Assembly: GCA_009845505.1 (NCBI GenBank)
Contig: VXZL01000530.1
Location: 1-5,786, forward strand
Source: Candidatus Poribacteria bacterium
GTDB lineage: Bacteria > Poribacteria > WGA-4E > WGA-3G
Reading direction: 5' to 3'
DNA: 5,786 nucleotides
Part shown: piece after piece, positions 5,718 to 5,786 of the stretch
Position numbering within the stretch: position 1 is the first letter of the stretch
How the letters are laid out: every line of letters starts with the position of its first letter
Notes under the pieces: model-generated
What the model was told of the DNA's origin: nothing
Databases searched by the model: none
The model's input: only the letters and a program-made list of their open reading frames with translations
Position numbers and translations under genes: made by a program

Positions 5718-5786
5718 TCCGGAAGATGTTTACTCATTTCTTGCGTTTTCTATAGTTATTATAAGTCTAATCTATTACTACTATAG

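Noticed and set aside
5758..5763. Exact TATAAT on the minus strand as a promoter for the sigma gene
   Set aside because: The position 17 bases upstream reads ctatag, with almost no match to TTGACA. The surroundings are very AT-rich, so a chance match is likely, and the hairpin at 5691-5717 would lie between it and the gene.
1..5786. CRISPR array, tRNA, transposase or phage genes
   Set aside because: Looked for regularly spaced repeats, tRNA-like cloverleaf ends and integrase/transposase motifs, and found none.

Overview
All supportable genes in this window lie on the minus strand, so the biological order runs from right to left. The Shine-Dalgarno (SD) sequences, an ECF-type sigma factor and a bacterial-style CDP-alcohol phosphatidyltransferase indicate a bacterium. 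The base composition looks moderate (mid-40s % GC by eye, not computed). A full-length STT3/AglB-type oligosaccharyltransferase is unusual in most bacteria. Together with several orphan membrane proteins it suggests an uncultured, deep-branching lineage. Poribacteria-like or PVC-neighbour bacteria come to mind, but that is a low-confidence guess from general resemblance and the sequence does not prove it.

Layout, right to left: (1) 5786-5608 is an AT-rich non-coding stretch with a strong hairpin (5691-5717). (2) 5607-5028 is an ECF-like sigma-70 family gene split between two frames. The N-terminal 40 or so residues are in one frame (5607-5476), and the rest, including the region 4 helix-turn-helix, is in the +1 frame (5510-5028). 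(3) 5027-4752 is a 276-base gap with a plausible sigma-70-like promoter and a weak 31-codon ORF. (4) 4751-4056 and 4032-3682 are two unrecognised envelope proteins in tandem: one has a single membrane anchor with an acidic linker and a helical C-terminus, and the other is a small Gly/Ala-rich protein with a signal peptide. (5) 3681-3587 is a short gap with a perfect 13-bp-arm palindrome (3611-3640). (6) 3586 down to the left edge is a tightly packed four-gene run: an unrecognised protein with a membrane segment at each end (3586-2756), the STT3-type oligosaccharyltransferase (2751-721), a CDP-alcohol phosphatidyltransferase (736-173), and the N-terminus of a membrane-anchored protein that leaves the window (191-1).

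The left run has a 4-base gap and then two short stop/start overlaps (16 and 19 bases), which strongly suggests co-transcription and translational coupling. An oligosaccharyltransferase coupled to a phospholipid-headgroup/prenol-type enzyme and two membrane proteins of unknown role points to an envelope glycosylation or lipid module; this is inference. The most interesting points are the oligosaccharyltransferase itself, whose WWDYG-equivalent motif reads HWRYG, and its unknown partner protein, followed by the split sigma factor and the palindrome. I saw no tRNA, rRNA, CRISPR array, transposase or riboswitch.
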